Source: Pseudomonadota bacterium (GTDB lineage Bacteria; Pseudomonadota; Gammaproteobacteria; Burkholderiales; Burkholderiaceae_D). Taken from it: DNA of 7,923 nucleotides. The translations under genes were made by a program, and so were the position numbers. Numbering within the stretch: the first letter of the stretch is position 1; every line of letters begins with the position of its first letter. Below, piece by piece: positions 1-6,468 of this stretch. The stretch covers positions 1 to 7,923 of the forward strand of contig JAEZVM010000122.1 of assembly GCA_023420795.1 (NCBI GenBank). The letters are read 5' to 3'. Under the pieces are notes generated by a model. It did not search any database and was not told the origin of the DNA. It saw only the letters and a program-made list of their open reading frames with translations.

Positions 1-1
1 C

Positions 2-784
2 CCCGTCGTTCGCCACCTGTCCTTCACCGGTTCGACGCCGGTCGGCCGCATCCTGATGCGCCAGAGCGCGCCGACCGTCAAGAAACTCGCGCTCGAACTC
101 GGCGGCCATGCGCCCTTCATCGTGTTCGAGGATGCCGACCTGGACGCAGCAGTCGAAGGCGCGCTGATCTCGAAATACCGCAATGCCGGCCAGACCTGCG
201 TCTGCACCAACCGCTTCTACGCGCATGAATCGATCTACGACGCCTTCGTCGAAAAGCTTGCCGCCGGTGCGGCGAAGATCAAGGTCGGCAACGGCTTCGA
301 GCAGGGCGTCGCGCAGGGCCCGCTGATCGATGACCAGGCAGTCGCGAAGGTGGAAGAACATGTCGCCGACGCGCTCGCAAAAGGCGCGAAGGTGATGGCC
401 GGCGGCAGGCTGCATATGCTTGGCGGCCAGTTCTACGAGCCGACCGTGCTGGCAAACGTGAACGCCGACATGAAGATCATGCGTGAGGAAACCTTCGGCC
501 CGGTCGCCGCCGTCGCAAAGTTCAGGACAGAGGAAGAAGTGGTCGCTGCCGCCAACGACACCGAGTTCGGGCTGGCGAGCTACTTCTATTCGCGCGACAT
601 CGGTCGCGTCTGGCGGGTTGCGGAAAAGCTGGAATACGGTATGGTCGGCATCAACACCGGCATCATTTCCAATGAAGTCGGCCCGTTCGGCGGCGTCAAG
701 CAGTCGGGGCTGGGCCGGGAAGGTTCGAAATACGGGATTGATGAATACCTGGAGATGAAGTATCTCTGCATGGGCGGCATCTGA
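2..784 (+). CDS. gabD: NAD(P)+-dependent succinate-semialdehyde dehydrogenase, C-terminal part (5' end outside window)
   Basis: Oxidises succinate semialdehyde to succinate in the cytoplasm, the last step of GABA and related amine catabolism feeding the TCA cycle. The reading frame is open from base 2, so the gene starts before the window; 260 residues are visible, a little over half of the roughly 480 usual for the family. Before the first in-frame Met (base 56) the frame already reads SFTGSTPVGRIL, a conserved aldehyde dehydrogenase stretch, so that Met is internal. Seen motifs: LELGG with the general-base Glu (codon at 95-97), NAGQTCVC with the catalytic Cys (codon at 197-199), EETFGPV, and the tail SNEVGPFGG...SGLGREGSKYG, which closely matches GabD as I remember it. 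The usual Asn after LELGG is His here, a variation seen in the family. Superfamily assignment is certain; the exact substrate follows from GabD-like motifs and could be a close semialdehyde. Confidence 0.93.
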   Translation, partial: PVVRHLSFTGSTPVGRILMRQSAPTVKKLALELGGHAPFIVFEDADLDAAVEGALISKYRNAGQTCVCTNRFYAHESIYDAFVEKLAAGAAKIKVGNGFEQGVAQGPLIDDQAVAKVEEHVADALAKGAKVMAGGRLHMLGGQFYEPTVLANVNADMKIMREETFGPVAAVAKFRTEEEVVAAANDTEFGLASYFYSRDIGRVWRVAEKLEYGMVGINTGIISNEVGPFGGVKQSGLGREGSKYGIDEYLEMKYLCMGGI

Positions 785-822
785 GGCCGTTTACTGCAAC
801 GCCTAACTGCCGTTCCTGTTTG

Positions 823-855
823 CGGGGCGCGATCCTTTTTCCGGATCGCGCCCCG
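823..855. terminator. Stem-loop between convergent genes, probable shared terminator
   Basis: Bases 823-835 and 843-855 form a perfect 13-bp GC-rich inverted repeat with a 7-nt loop (TTTTTCC). It lies between the stop of gabD (784) and the stop of the convergent fapA-like gene (870). On the plus strand it is followed by a weak T-containing stretch (AATCTTTC); on the minus strand no T-run follows. The stem is strong, and position between two convergent stops supports a transcription-stopping role, but the poor T-tract makes this less than a canonical intrinsic terminator. Confidence 0.7.
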
Positions 856-869
856 AATCTTTCGCGGCC

Positions 870-2501
870 TTAGCGGCTGATCGCGATCCGGCCGCCCTGC
901 AGTTCCAGCGTCGCGCCGTTCATGTCGTCCGGCGCCTGCCATGTCTGCTGCGCGATGCGGACTTCGACGCCGTAATGGATCTGGCTGCTCACTTCGACGC
1001 ATGCCTGTTCCGCCAGTTCGACCTTCGCGCGGAGCACCTTCAGTTCTTCCGTCAGGACGTCAATATCCGCGAGCAATTGCCGGCGTGTCGCCTCTACCTT
1101 CTCTGCAATGCCGCCCGCCCCTTTCTGCGGGTTGTGCTTGAAATAGATGAGCAGCTTGACGACGCGATCGACTTCATCGCACTTCCGCTTGAATTCCTGA
1201 TCCTTGTCCGCGATCTGCTTTTCGAGATAAGGATCGACGCCGGCTTGCACATAGGTCTTGATGCCGGTGGAGCCGCCAAGGATTGCGGTTGCGATCCGTT
1301 GCGTGGCTTGCGTCTTTCCGCCAATGATCTGGCCTGCCTTGGACCCTGCCTTGCCGACCACGATTTCCTCGCGCGCGATCAGTTCGCACTGGCGGGCGCT
1401 GCGGTCGATCCGAATCGATTTACCGGCTTCGACGTGTGCATTTTCCATGAACATCGCCTGCACCGATCCCTCGCAGATGATTCTCGCGGTCGTTTCCGGT
1501 AACGAGTGCGCCCCCGGTCGCGAGTCGGGATGGCCGACAATGCCGCCGCGAACCGCGACATTGCCGCCGGCGACGATCTGCGCGGCTTCCATTGCGCCAT
1601 TCACGATGACGTCGCCGGACACCTTGATGTGCATACCGGCCTTGACGTCACCGCCCACACGCAAGGTTCCCTCGAATTCGATGCTCCCGGTACGCAGGTC
1701 AACATTCACCACCTCGATCACCGGGTTGACCATGACACCGTTATCCAGCCGGTTTGGCTGCCCGCCCGCGGTCGCAACCAGCAGGTTCGGATCGTTTTCG
1801 CTCGGCTCGGCGCCTTGCAGGTCGGGACGGAACGGAATGTCCGGCGTCGGCTTCGGAAGCACCGGCTGGCCCTTGATGTTGCTTCCGTTCTTTCCCTGTA
1901 CGGGCGGAATGCGCCGCATCAGCTTGTCGCCGGGGTTCACCAGCAGGATATGGCAAAGGTCGGTGTACCGGATACGCTCGCGCTCGTCCTCCTCCGATTC
2001 CTCGTCCTTCTTGTCGTACAGGGTTTCGAACCGGGTAGGCTCGCCTTCCCGCGCCGGCTGCCCATACGCAATTGCCACGCGTTCGCAATGGCCTGCGGCG
2101 AATGCCGCCTCGATCCGAGGACGGTCGATTCCATAGACGATGCCCTGCTCCGCTAGCGCCTTTCCGACAGCCTCGAGGGTGACCGGCTGGCCACCTTGTG
2201 CCGGGACAAGCGTCAACCAAGCCGTCATCAGGTCACTGTCCAGCGTTAGGGAGAACTCGCCGTCACGTTGCTCGCCTATGATCTTGTCCACAGGCTTGTC
2301 GCTTTTGCGGCAGGTCGCGACGAAATCATCGATCGCCGCCTCATCCAGATGGAGCTTGTCCCAGCCGGCCTTCGCAAGCGCTTCCCGGAACAGGGCCACG
2401 TCGATCAGCGGCGCGCCAGCCGCAGGCGTGAACAACGCATGCAACTTGCCGCTTCCCTCTTCAAAGGAAAATGAAAGTGAGTGCAAACTGGATTCGTCCA
2501 T
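870..2501 (-). CDS. FapA / DUF342 family protein (polymer-forming beta-helix with coiled coil)
   Basis: 543 residues with the layout of the FapA (DUF342) family: a charged N-terminal region (about 1-260) containing the conserved-looking stretch PPVQGKNGSNIKG (199-211); a repetitive Gly-rich right-handed beta-helix (about 265-425) with units such as GGDV..G..I.VSGDVIVNG and AGGNVAVRGGIVGH; then a coiled coil (about 425-500) rich in Lys, Glu and Leu, and a short tail. An acidic, highly charged linker lies at 164-178. No signal peptide or membrane segment, so cytoplasmic. Family members are linked to flagellar assembly or cell-surface and polar structures, but the biochemical role is poorly defined, and no flagellar gene is visible here, so I do not assign one. 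The ATG at 2501 is chosen because AGGAGG sits 6 nt upstream. It is convergent with gabD and divergent from the tRNA. Family assignment is firm, function is open. Confidence 0.88.
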   Translation of the reverse strand: MDESSLHSLSFSFEEGSGKLHALFTPAAGAPLIDVALFREALAKAGWDKLHLDEAAIDDFVATCRKSDKPVDKIIGEQRDGEFSLTLDSDLMTAWLTLVPAQGGQPVTLEAVGKALAEQGIVYGIDRPRIEAAFAAGHCERVAIAYGQPAREGEPTRFETLYDKKDEESEEDERERIRYTDLCHILLVNPGDKLMRRIPPVQGKNGSNIKGQPVLPKPTPDIPFRPDLQGAEPSENDPNLLVATAGGQPNRLDNGVMVNPVIEVVNVDLRTGSIEFEGTLRVGGDVKAGMHIKVSGDVIVNGAMEAAQIVAGGNVAVRGGIVGHPDSRPGAHSLPETTARIICEGSVQAMFMENAHVEAGKSIRIDRSARQCELIAREEIVVGKAGSKAGQIIGGKTQATQRIATAILGGSTGIKTYVQAGVDPYLEKQIADKDQEFKRKCDEVDRVVKLLIYFKHNPQKGAGGIAEKVEATRRQLLADIDVLTEELKVLRAKVELAEQACVEVSSQIHYGVEVRIAQQTWQAPDDMNGATLELQGGRIAISR

Positions 2502-2507
2502 GGCGCG

Positions 2508-2513
2508 CCTCCT
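2508..2513 (-). promoter_or_regulatory. Shine-Dalgarno site of the fapA-like gene
   Basis: The minus strand reads AGGAGG followed by 6 nt (CGCGCC) and ATG. This is a perfect consensus at ideal spacing and fixes the start at 2501. It is the strongest ribosome binding site in the window; trmB, uppP and recQ have weak or no recognisable ones. Confidence 0.85.
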
Positions 2514-2743
2514 GCGTAAAGAGCCTGATGATGCAGGTAACAGTTTTAGTTTCTTAATAGTAACAGACCATGCCGGCTAAAGGGATTTTCGCGAATCTGC
2601 GCAAAGATCTGCTCGACCAGCTGCATCGCCTGGCTCCGCGTCTCGTCGGGAGAGCGACTGCTGACATCTGACTTCACAACCGAAGGCACGCAGCAGCTTA
2701 ATAAAACACGAGCCAATTGAACAAACCCAGGGCGAGCCCGATA

Positions 2744-2773
2744 TCGACGAATCGGGCGCTTAACCCGTATAAT
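2744..2773 (+). promoter_or_regulatory. Sigma-70 promoter of tRNA-Gly with GC-rich discriminator
   Basis: A consensus -10 box TATAAT lies at 2768-2773, with a 4/6 match to the -35 box (TCGACG, 2744-2749) and an 18-bp spacer. The bases after the -10 box (GCGGGGC) are GC-rich, the discriminator type typical of stable-RNA promoters under stringent (ppGpp) control. Transcription would start near 2780, a few bases before the tRNA 5' end at 2785. The -35 region lies in a small inverted repeat (GCCCGAT 2736-2742 / ATCGGGC 2751-2757). The -10 box is clear; the -35 assignment is less certain. Confidence 0.8.
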
Positions 2774-2784
2774 GCGGGGCACTC

Positions 2785-2858
2785 GCGGGTGTAGCTCAAT
2801 GGTAGAGCAGAAGCTTCCCAAGCTTACGACGAGGGTTCGATTCCCTTCACCCGCTCCA
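2785..2858 (+). tRNA. tRNA-Gly (anticodon CCC)
   Basis: 74 nt folding as a complete cloverleaf with encoded CCA. Acceptor stem GCGGGTG (2785-2791) pairs with CACCCGC; D-arm GCTC/GAGC; anticodon loop TTCCCAA with CCC at 2817-2819; T-arm GAGGG-TTCGATT-CCCTT; discriminator T then CCA (2856-2858). The anticodon stem has four pairs (AAGC/GCTT) plus a G-A apposition at 27-43. The variable loop has only 4 nt (CGAC). It reads GGG codons. It has its own promoter upstream and terminator downstream, so it is a single-gene transcription unit placed between the divergent fapA-like gene and trmB. Confidence 0.97.
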
Positions 2859-2867
2859 GATCGATTC

Positions 2868-2893
2868 GGCACCGTCAGGTGCCTTTTTTATTT
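2868..2893 (+). terminator. Intrinsic terminator of the tRNA-Gly unit
   Basis: GGCACC (2868-2873), loop GTCA, GGTGCC (2878-2883), then six Ts and ATTT. This is a textbook Rho-independent terminator 9 nt after the tRNA CCA end. It ends only about 22 bp before the trmB start, so trmB must be expressed by read-through or from a promoter lying in or upstream of this hairpin. Confidence 0.93.
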
Positions 2894-2915
2894 GCACTTT
2901 CATCACTGATTCGAT

Positions 2916-3629
2916 ATGTCCGAACATCACTCCGACGAAAGCAGGCCGATGCTGTATGACCCGACGGAACGCCGCATCCGCAGCTTCGTCACGCGCGCCG
3001 GGCGCTTGTCCAACGCACAGGCGAAGGCAATCGAAACGCTGGGGCCGCAGTACTGCATTCCCTACGTGAAGGAGTGTTTCGATTTCGATGCGGCATTTGG
3101 GCGCAGCGCACCGACAATCCTGGAAATCGGCTTCGGCATGGGCGGCACCACCGCGACAATCGCGGCCGGCATGCCGGACAAGAATTTCGTCGGCGTGGAA
3201 GTGCATACGCCGGGCGTGGGCAGCCTGTTGAAGCTGATCGGCGAACAGAATTTGAGCAACCTGCGAATCATCCAGCATGATGCGTTCGAGGTCGTCACGC
3301 ACATGATCGCGCCGGATTCGCTGGCCGGCGTGCATGTGTTCTTTCCCGATCCTTGGCACAAGGCGCGGCACAACAAGCGCCGCCTGATCCAGCCGCCGTT
3401 CGTTGAACTGCTGGTATCGCGTCTCGCGCCAGGCGGCTATCTGCACTGCGCGACCGACTGGCAGGATTATGCGGAGCAGATGCTGCAGGTGCTGGGCGAT
3501 GAGCCGGCGCTGAGGAACACGGCGGAAGCTTATGCGCCGCGGCCGGAATACCGGCCGGTGACGAAGTTCGAGAACCGCGGGCTGCGGCTCGGGCATGGGG
3601 TGTGGGATCTGGTGTTCGTGAAGCGGTAG
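2916..3629 (+). CDS. trmB: tRNA (guanine-N7-)-methyltransferase TrmB
   Basis: Transfers a methyl group from S-adenosylmethionine to N7 of G46 in the variable loop of many tRNAs. 237 residues, usual for a proteobacterial TrmB. Conserved blocks: IRSFVTRAGRLS (21-32), the SAM-binding motif EIGFGMGG (70-77), a second cofactor acidic residue in GVEVH (93-97), the catalytic and tRNA-binding block FFPDPWHKARHNKRRL (142-157), ATDW (179-182), and the C-terminal PVTKFE...RGLRLGHGVWDLVF (214-234). The first 18 or so residues are variable in the family. The ATG at 2916 has no good Shine-Dalgarno sequence; an in-frame ATG at 2949 (Met12) still leaves all motifs intact, so the exact start is uncertain. It follows the tRNA-Gly gene and its terminator, and converges with recQ across a palindromic repeat. 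Confidence 0.95.
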   Translation: MSEHHSDESRPMLYDPTERRIRSFVTRAGRLSNAQAKAIETLGPQYCIPYVKECFDFDAAFGRSAPTILEIGFGMGGTTATIAAGMPDKNFVGVEVHTPGVGSLLKLIGEQNLSNLRIIQHDAFEVVTHMIAPDSLAGVHVFFPDPWHKARHNKRRLIQPPFVELLVSRLAPGGYLHCATDWQDYAEQMLQVLGDEPALRNTAEAYAPRPEYRPVTKFENRGLRLGHGVWDLVFVKR

Positions 3630-3653
3630 GCGGCGACTAAATATCCTGTAACT

Positions 3654-3733
3654 TGTCATTCCGAACGCAGTGAGGAATCTCCACCGACCTTGGTTGCGCG
3701 GACGTGAGATTCCTCACTGCGTTCGGAATGACA
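3654..3733. repeat. REP-like long palindrome (28-bp perfect arms) between trmB and recQ
   Basis: Bases 3654-3681 and 3706-3733 are perfect inverted copies, leaving a 24-nt GC-rich loop. The arm begins TGTCATTCCGAACGCAGTGA and continues GGAATCTC. Arms of the type GTCATTCCGA-GCG-GAGGAATCT are, from memory, a widespread dispersed intergenic repeat in many unrelated bacterial genomes, so this is probably one copy of a multi-copy family. It lies between the stop codons of trmB and recQ and could stop transcription from both sides, though no strong T-run follows on either strand. I see no target-site duplication next to it. It accounts for most of the 139-bp gap at 3630-3768; the rest shows nothing recognisable. 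Confidence 0.85.
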
Positions 3734-3768
3734 GAAATAAGGGTGGCAGATAGGGGCCAGAGAACTTG

Positions 3769-5592
3769 TCACATCATCTCTGCTATCAGCGCAACGATCT
3801 CCTCGCCGTAGGTTTCCAGCTTCTTCTCGCCGACGCCCGACACATTGCGCAGATCATCCAGCGACATTGGCTTCACCTTCGCGATCTCGCGCATCGTCGC
3901 GTCGTGGAAAATCACGTAGGCCGGCACGTTGTGCTTGCGTGCGGTTTCGACGCGCCACCAGCGCAGCTTGTCGAAGATCGCCTGCTCGACAGCGGACAAT
4001 TCGCTCTCGACATAGCCCTTCGGTTTCGCGGCTTCGCGCTTCTTCTTCGCCGGCTTCTGGTATTGACGTAGCTGCACCTTGCGCTCGCCGCGCAGCACCG
4101 GCCGCGCTTCTTCCGTCAATTTCAGCGAACCATAGGCATCGTGATCGACCGCCACCAGCCCCAGTGCAATCGCCTGCCGCAGGATCGTACGCCATTCGGC
4201 TTCGCCGACCTCGCTGCCGATACCGAAGGTGGACAGCTTGTCATGCCGCCACTGCTTCACTTTCTCCGAATCGCTGCCGCGCAATACGTCGATCACGTGG
4301 CCGGCACCGAATCGCTGATCGACGCGGTAAATCGTGGACAGCAATTTCTGCACCTGAATCGTGCCGTCGAACGACACCGGCGGATTCAGGCAGATGTCGC
4401 AGTTGCCACATGGGCCTGAAGGCTGGCCAAAGTAATCCAGCAGCCGTACGCGACGGCAATTGAGCGTCTCGCACAGGCCGAGCATCGCGTCGAGCTTGGC
4501 GCTCTGCACGCGCTTGAAATTCTCGTCCGCTTCCGATTCATCGATCATGCGGCGCTGCTGCACCACGTCCTGCAAGCCATAAGCCATCCACGCATCCGCC
4601 GGCAGGCCGTCTCGGCCGGCGCGACCGGTCTCCTGGTAATAGCCCTCGATACTCTTCGGCAGATCGAGGTGCGCAACGAAGCGCACGTCCGGCTTGTCGA
4701 TACCCATGCCGAACGCGATCGTCGCGACCATCACAAGCGACTCCTCTCGCAGGAAGCGCGCCTGATTCGCCGCGCGCGTTGCATAGTCCATGCCGGCGTG
4801 ATACGGCAACGCGGCCACGCCATGCTCGTTCAGGAACTGCGCGGTTTCCTCGACCTTCTTGCGCGACAGGCAATACACGATGCCGGCATCCCCCGCATGT
4901 TCTTCCTTGATGAAATCCAGCACCTGCTTGCGGCCGTTGGCCTTTTCAATGATCTGATAGCGGATGTTGGGACGATCGAACGAGGATACGAACTGCCTTG
5001 CCTCGTCGAGCTGCAATCGATGCGCGATCTCGGCACGCGTCTGCGGATCGGCGGTCGCGGTCAGCGCGATGCGCGGCACCTGCGGTAAGCGCTCGTGCAG
5101 CACCGACAGCTTGATGTACTCGGGCCGGAAGTCATGGCCCCATTGCGACACGCAGTGCGCCTCATCGATCGCGAACAGCGCAATCTTCGATGCTTCCAGC
5201 AGATCCAGGCAGCGCGGCGTCATCAGCCGTTCCGGCGCGACATAAACCAGATCGAGCTCGCCGTTGCGCACGCGGCGCTCGGTGCGCACCGTCTCTTCGA
5301 AGGTCTGCGTGGAATTGAGAAAGGCTGCACGCACGCCGACCTCGTCCAGCGCATCGACCTGATCCTGCATCAGCGCGATCAGCGGCGAGACTACCACGCC
5401 AACGCCGTCGCGCAACAGCGCCGGAATCTGGTAGCACAGCGACTTGCCGCCGCCGGTCGGCATCAGTACCAGTGCGTCGCCGCCGCTGGCGACATGGTTC
5501 ACGATCTCGGCCTGCTGGCCGCGAAACGACGGATAGCCGAATACAGTCTGCAGAACATGCAGCGCACGATCGTTGTCGGTGTGTTCACGCAT
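3769..5592 (-). CDS. recQ: ATP-dependent DNA helicase RecQ
   Basis: 3'-5' superfamily 2 helicase acting in recombination and replication-fork repair (RecF pathway). 607 residues, matching the usual full-length bacterial RecQ. In order: motif 0 FGYPSFRGQQ (18-27), Walker A TGGGKS (46-51), DEAH box (143-146) with the aromatic-rich loop VSQWGHDFRPEY (148-159), motif III TATAD (178-182), SSFDRPNIRY (203-212), motif V TIAFGMGIDKPDVR (291-304), motif VI QETGRAGRDG (320-329), Zn-binding cysteines C379, C395, C398 and C401 (CGNCDIC), RQC winged helix (about 409-512), a Lys/Ala-rich linker (512-528) and an HRDC domain (about 530-604) including NVPAYVIFHDAT. All catalytic and zinc residues are present. 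It starts 9 bp after the uppP stop on the same strand with only a weak ribosome binding site, so it is probably co-transcribed with uppP. Confidence 0.97.
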   Translation of the reverse strand: MREHTDNDRALHVLQTVFGYPSFRGQQAEIVNHVASGGDALVLMPTGGGKSLCYQIPALLRDGVGVVVSPLIALMQDQVDALDEVGVRAAFLNSTQTFEETVRTERRVRNGELDLVYVAPERLMTPRCLDLLEASKIALFAIDEAHCVSQWGHDFRPEYIKLSVLHERLPQVPRIALTATADPQTRAEIAHRLQLDEARQFVSSFDRPNIRYQIIEKANGRKQVLDFIKEEHAGDAGIVYCLSRKKVEETAQFLNEHGVAALPYHAGMDYATRAANQARFLREESLVMVATIAFGMGIDKPDVRFVAHLDLPKSIEGYYQETGRAGRDGLPADAWMAYGLQDVVQQRRMIDESEADENFKRVQSAKLDAMLGLCETLNCRRVRLLDYFGQPSGPCGNCDICLNPPVSFDGTIQVQKLLSTIYRVDQRFGAGHVIDVLRGSDSEKVKQWRHDKLSTFGIGSEVGEAEWRTILRQAIALGLVAVDHDAYGSLKLTEEARPVLRGERKVQLRQYQKPAKKKREAAKPKGYVESELSAVEQAIFDKLRWWRVETARKHNVPAYVIFHDATMREIAKVKPMSLDDLRNVSGVGEKKLETYGEEIVALIAEMM

Positions 5593-5601
5593 TCCGAAAA
5601 T

Positions 5602-6435
5602 TTACTCGGCCCACTCCACCCAGCCGCCGTACGCGGTGATCAGCACGACAAAACCGAACACGATGCGGTACCACGCAAACAGCGTGAAATCATGCGTGCT
5701 GATATAGCGCAGCAGCCAGCGCACGCACAGGAAGGCGGAGAAGAATGCGGACACGGTGCCGACGCCGAACCACGGCAGATCGGCAACCGACAAGAGTTCG
5801 CGCTCCTTGTACACCGAATAGATAGTCGCGGAAAACAGCGTCGGAATCGCGAGAAAAAAGGAAAACTCGGTCGCGGCCTTGCGCGACAGGCCGAACATCA
5901 TGCCGCCGATGATGGTCGCACCCGAGCGGCTGGTGCCGGGAATCAGCGCGAGCGCCTGCGCGCAGCCGACCTTGAATGCATCGAGCGCCCTCATGTCGTC
6001 CACCGAATTGACACGCACCAGCCCCGGATTGATCCTGTTTCTCTTCTCGATCCACAGGATCACCAGGCCGCCGGCAATGAACGCCATTGCGACCGGCACC
6101 GGTGTGAACAGTTCTTCCTTGATCAGCTTGTTGAACAGGAAGCCGAGCACTGCTGCCGGCAGAAAGGCAATTATCAGGTTCGCCACGAAGCGCCGCGCGT
6201 TCGCATCGCGGGACAGGCCGCCCAGCACGCTGGCGATCTTCACCCGATATTCCCAGCACACGGCGAGCATCGCGCCGGCCTGAATTGCAATTTCAAAAAC
6301 CTTGACCTTCTCGCCGGTGAAGTCAAGCAGGCTGCCTGCAAGGATCAGGTGACCGGTGGAGGAAATCGGCAGGAATTCCGTCAAACCTTCGACGATCCCC
6401 ATGATGAGTGCTTTCAGCGCTAGCGTGAAATCCAT
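5602..6435 (-). CDS. uppP: Undecaprenyl-diphosphatase UppP (BacA)
   Basis: Inner-membrane enzyme that dephosphorylates undecaprenyl diphosphate to the monophosphate, recycling the lipid carrier for peptidoglycan and other envelope polymers; overexpression gives bacitracin resistance in known cases. 277 residues, usual length, with several hydrophobic segments. The signature blocks are intact: EGLTEFLPISSTGHLIL (16-32) with the two catalytic-region glutamates E16 and E20 and the conserved Ser/Thr/His, and PGTSRSGAT (166-174) with the conserved Arg170. The ATG at 6435 gives the standard N-terminus with no extension; no Shine-Dalgarno sequence is visible before it. It is the first gene of a probable uppP-recQ pair and is separated from the upstream lipoprotein gene by a terminator carrying an insertion. 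Confidence 0.97.
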   Translation of the reverse strand: MDFTLALKALIMGIVEGLTEFLPISSTGHLILAGSLLDFTGEKVKVFEIAIQAGAMLAVCWEYRVKIASVLGGLSRDANARRFVANLIIAFLPAAVLGFLFNKLIKEELFTPVPVAMAFIAGGLVILWIEKRNRINPGLVRVNSVDDMRALDAFKVGCAQALALIPGTSRSGATIIGGMMFGLSRKAATEFSFFLAIPTLFSATIYSVYKERELLSVADLPWFGVGTVSAFFSAFLCVRWLLRYISTHDFTLFAWYRIVFGFVVLITAYGGWVEWAE

Positions 6436-6468
6436 GTATTTGTTTATTCGTTATCGGTTGACGATTCG

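Noticed and set aside
1258..2136. 292-aa plus-strand open frame
   Set aside because: Antisense to the fapA-like gene, Ser/Pro/Arg-rich, no domain.
2570..2671. 33-codon plus-strand ORF (MPAKGIFANLRKDLL...)
   Set aside because: No ribosome binding site or promoter visible; it overlaps the minus-strand frame at the same place, and both cannot be argued from helix-like composition alone.
2785..2858. tRNA-Gly as an integration site for a genomic island
   Set aside because: No integrase gene and no downstream repeat of the tRNA 3' end occur in the window; trmB follows directly.
2546..2872. Minus-strand 108-aa open frame containing GAGEGNRTLVVSLGSFCSTIELHP
   Set aside because: The N-terminal half is the antisense translation of the tRNA-Gly gene, a well-known false annotation; only its last 26 codons are kept as a weak separate note.
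2847..3659. 270-aa minus-strand open frame
   Set aside because: Fully antisense to trmB, with no recognisable motif and biased Arg/His composition.
3654..3733. CRISPR or attachment site reading of the trmB-recQ palindrome
   Set aside because: Only one inverted pair, no spaced direct repeats, no integrase gene and no duplicated tRNA end nearby.
5095..6423. 442-aa plus-strand open frame
   Set aside because: It lies antisense to recQ and uppP, both certain; its composition (His/Arg/Gln-rich, no domain) is that of a shadow frame in GC-rich DNA.
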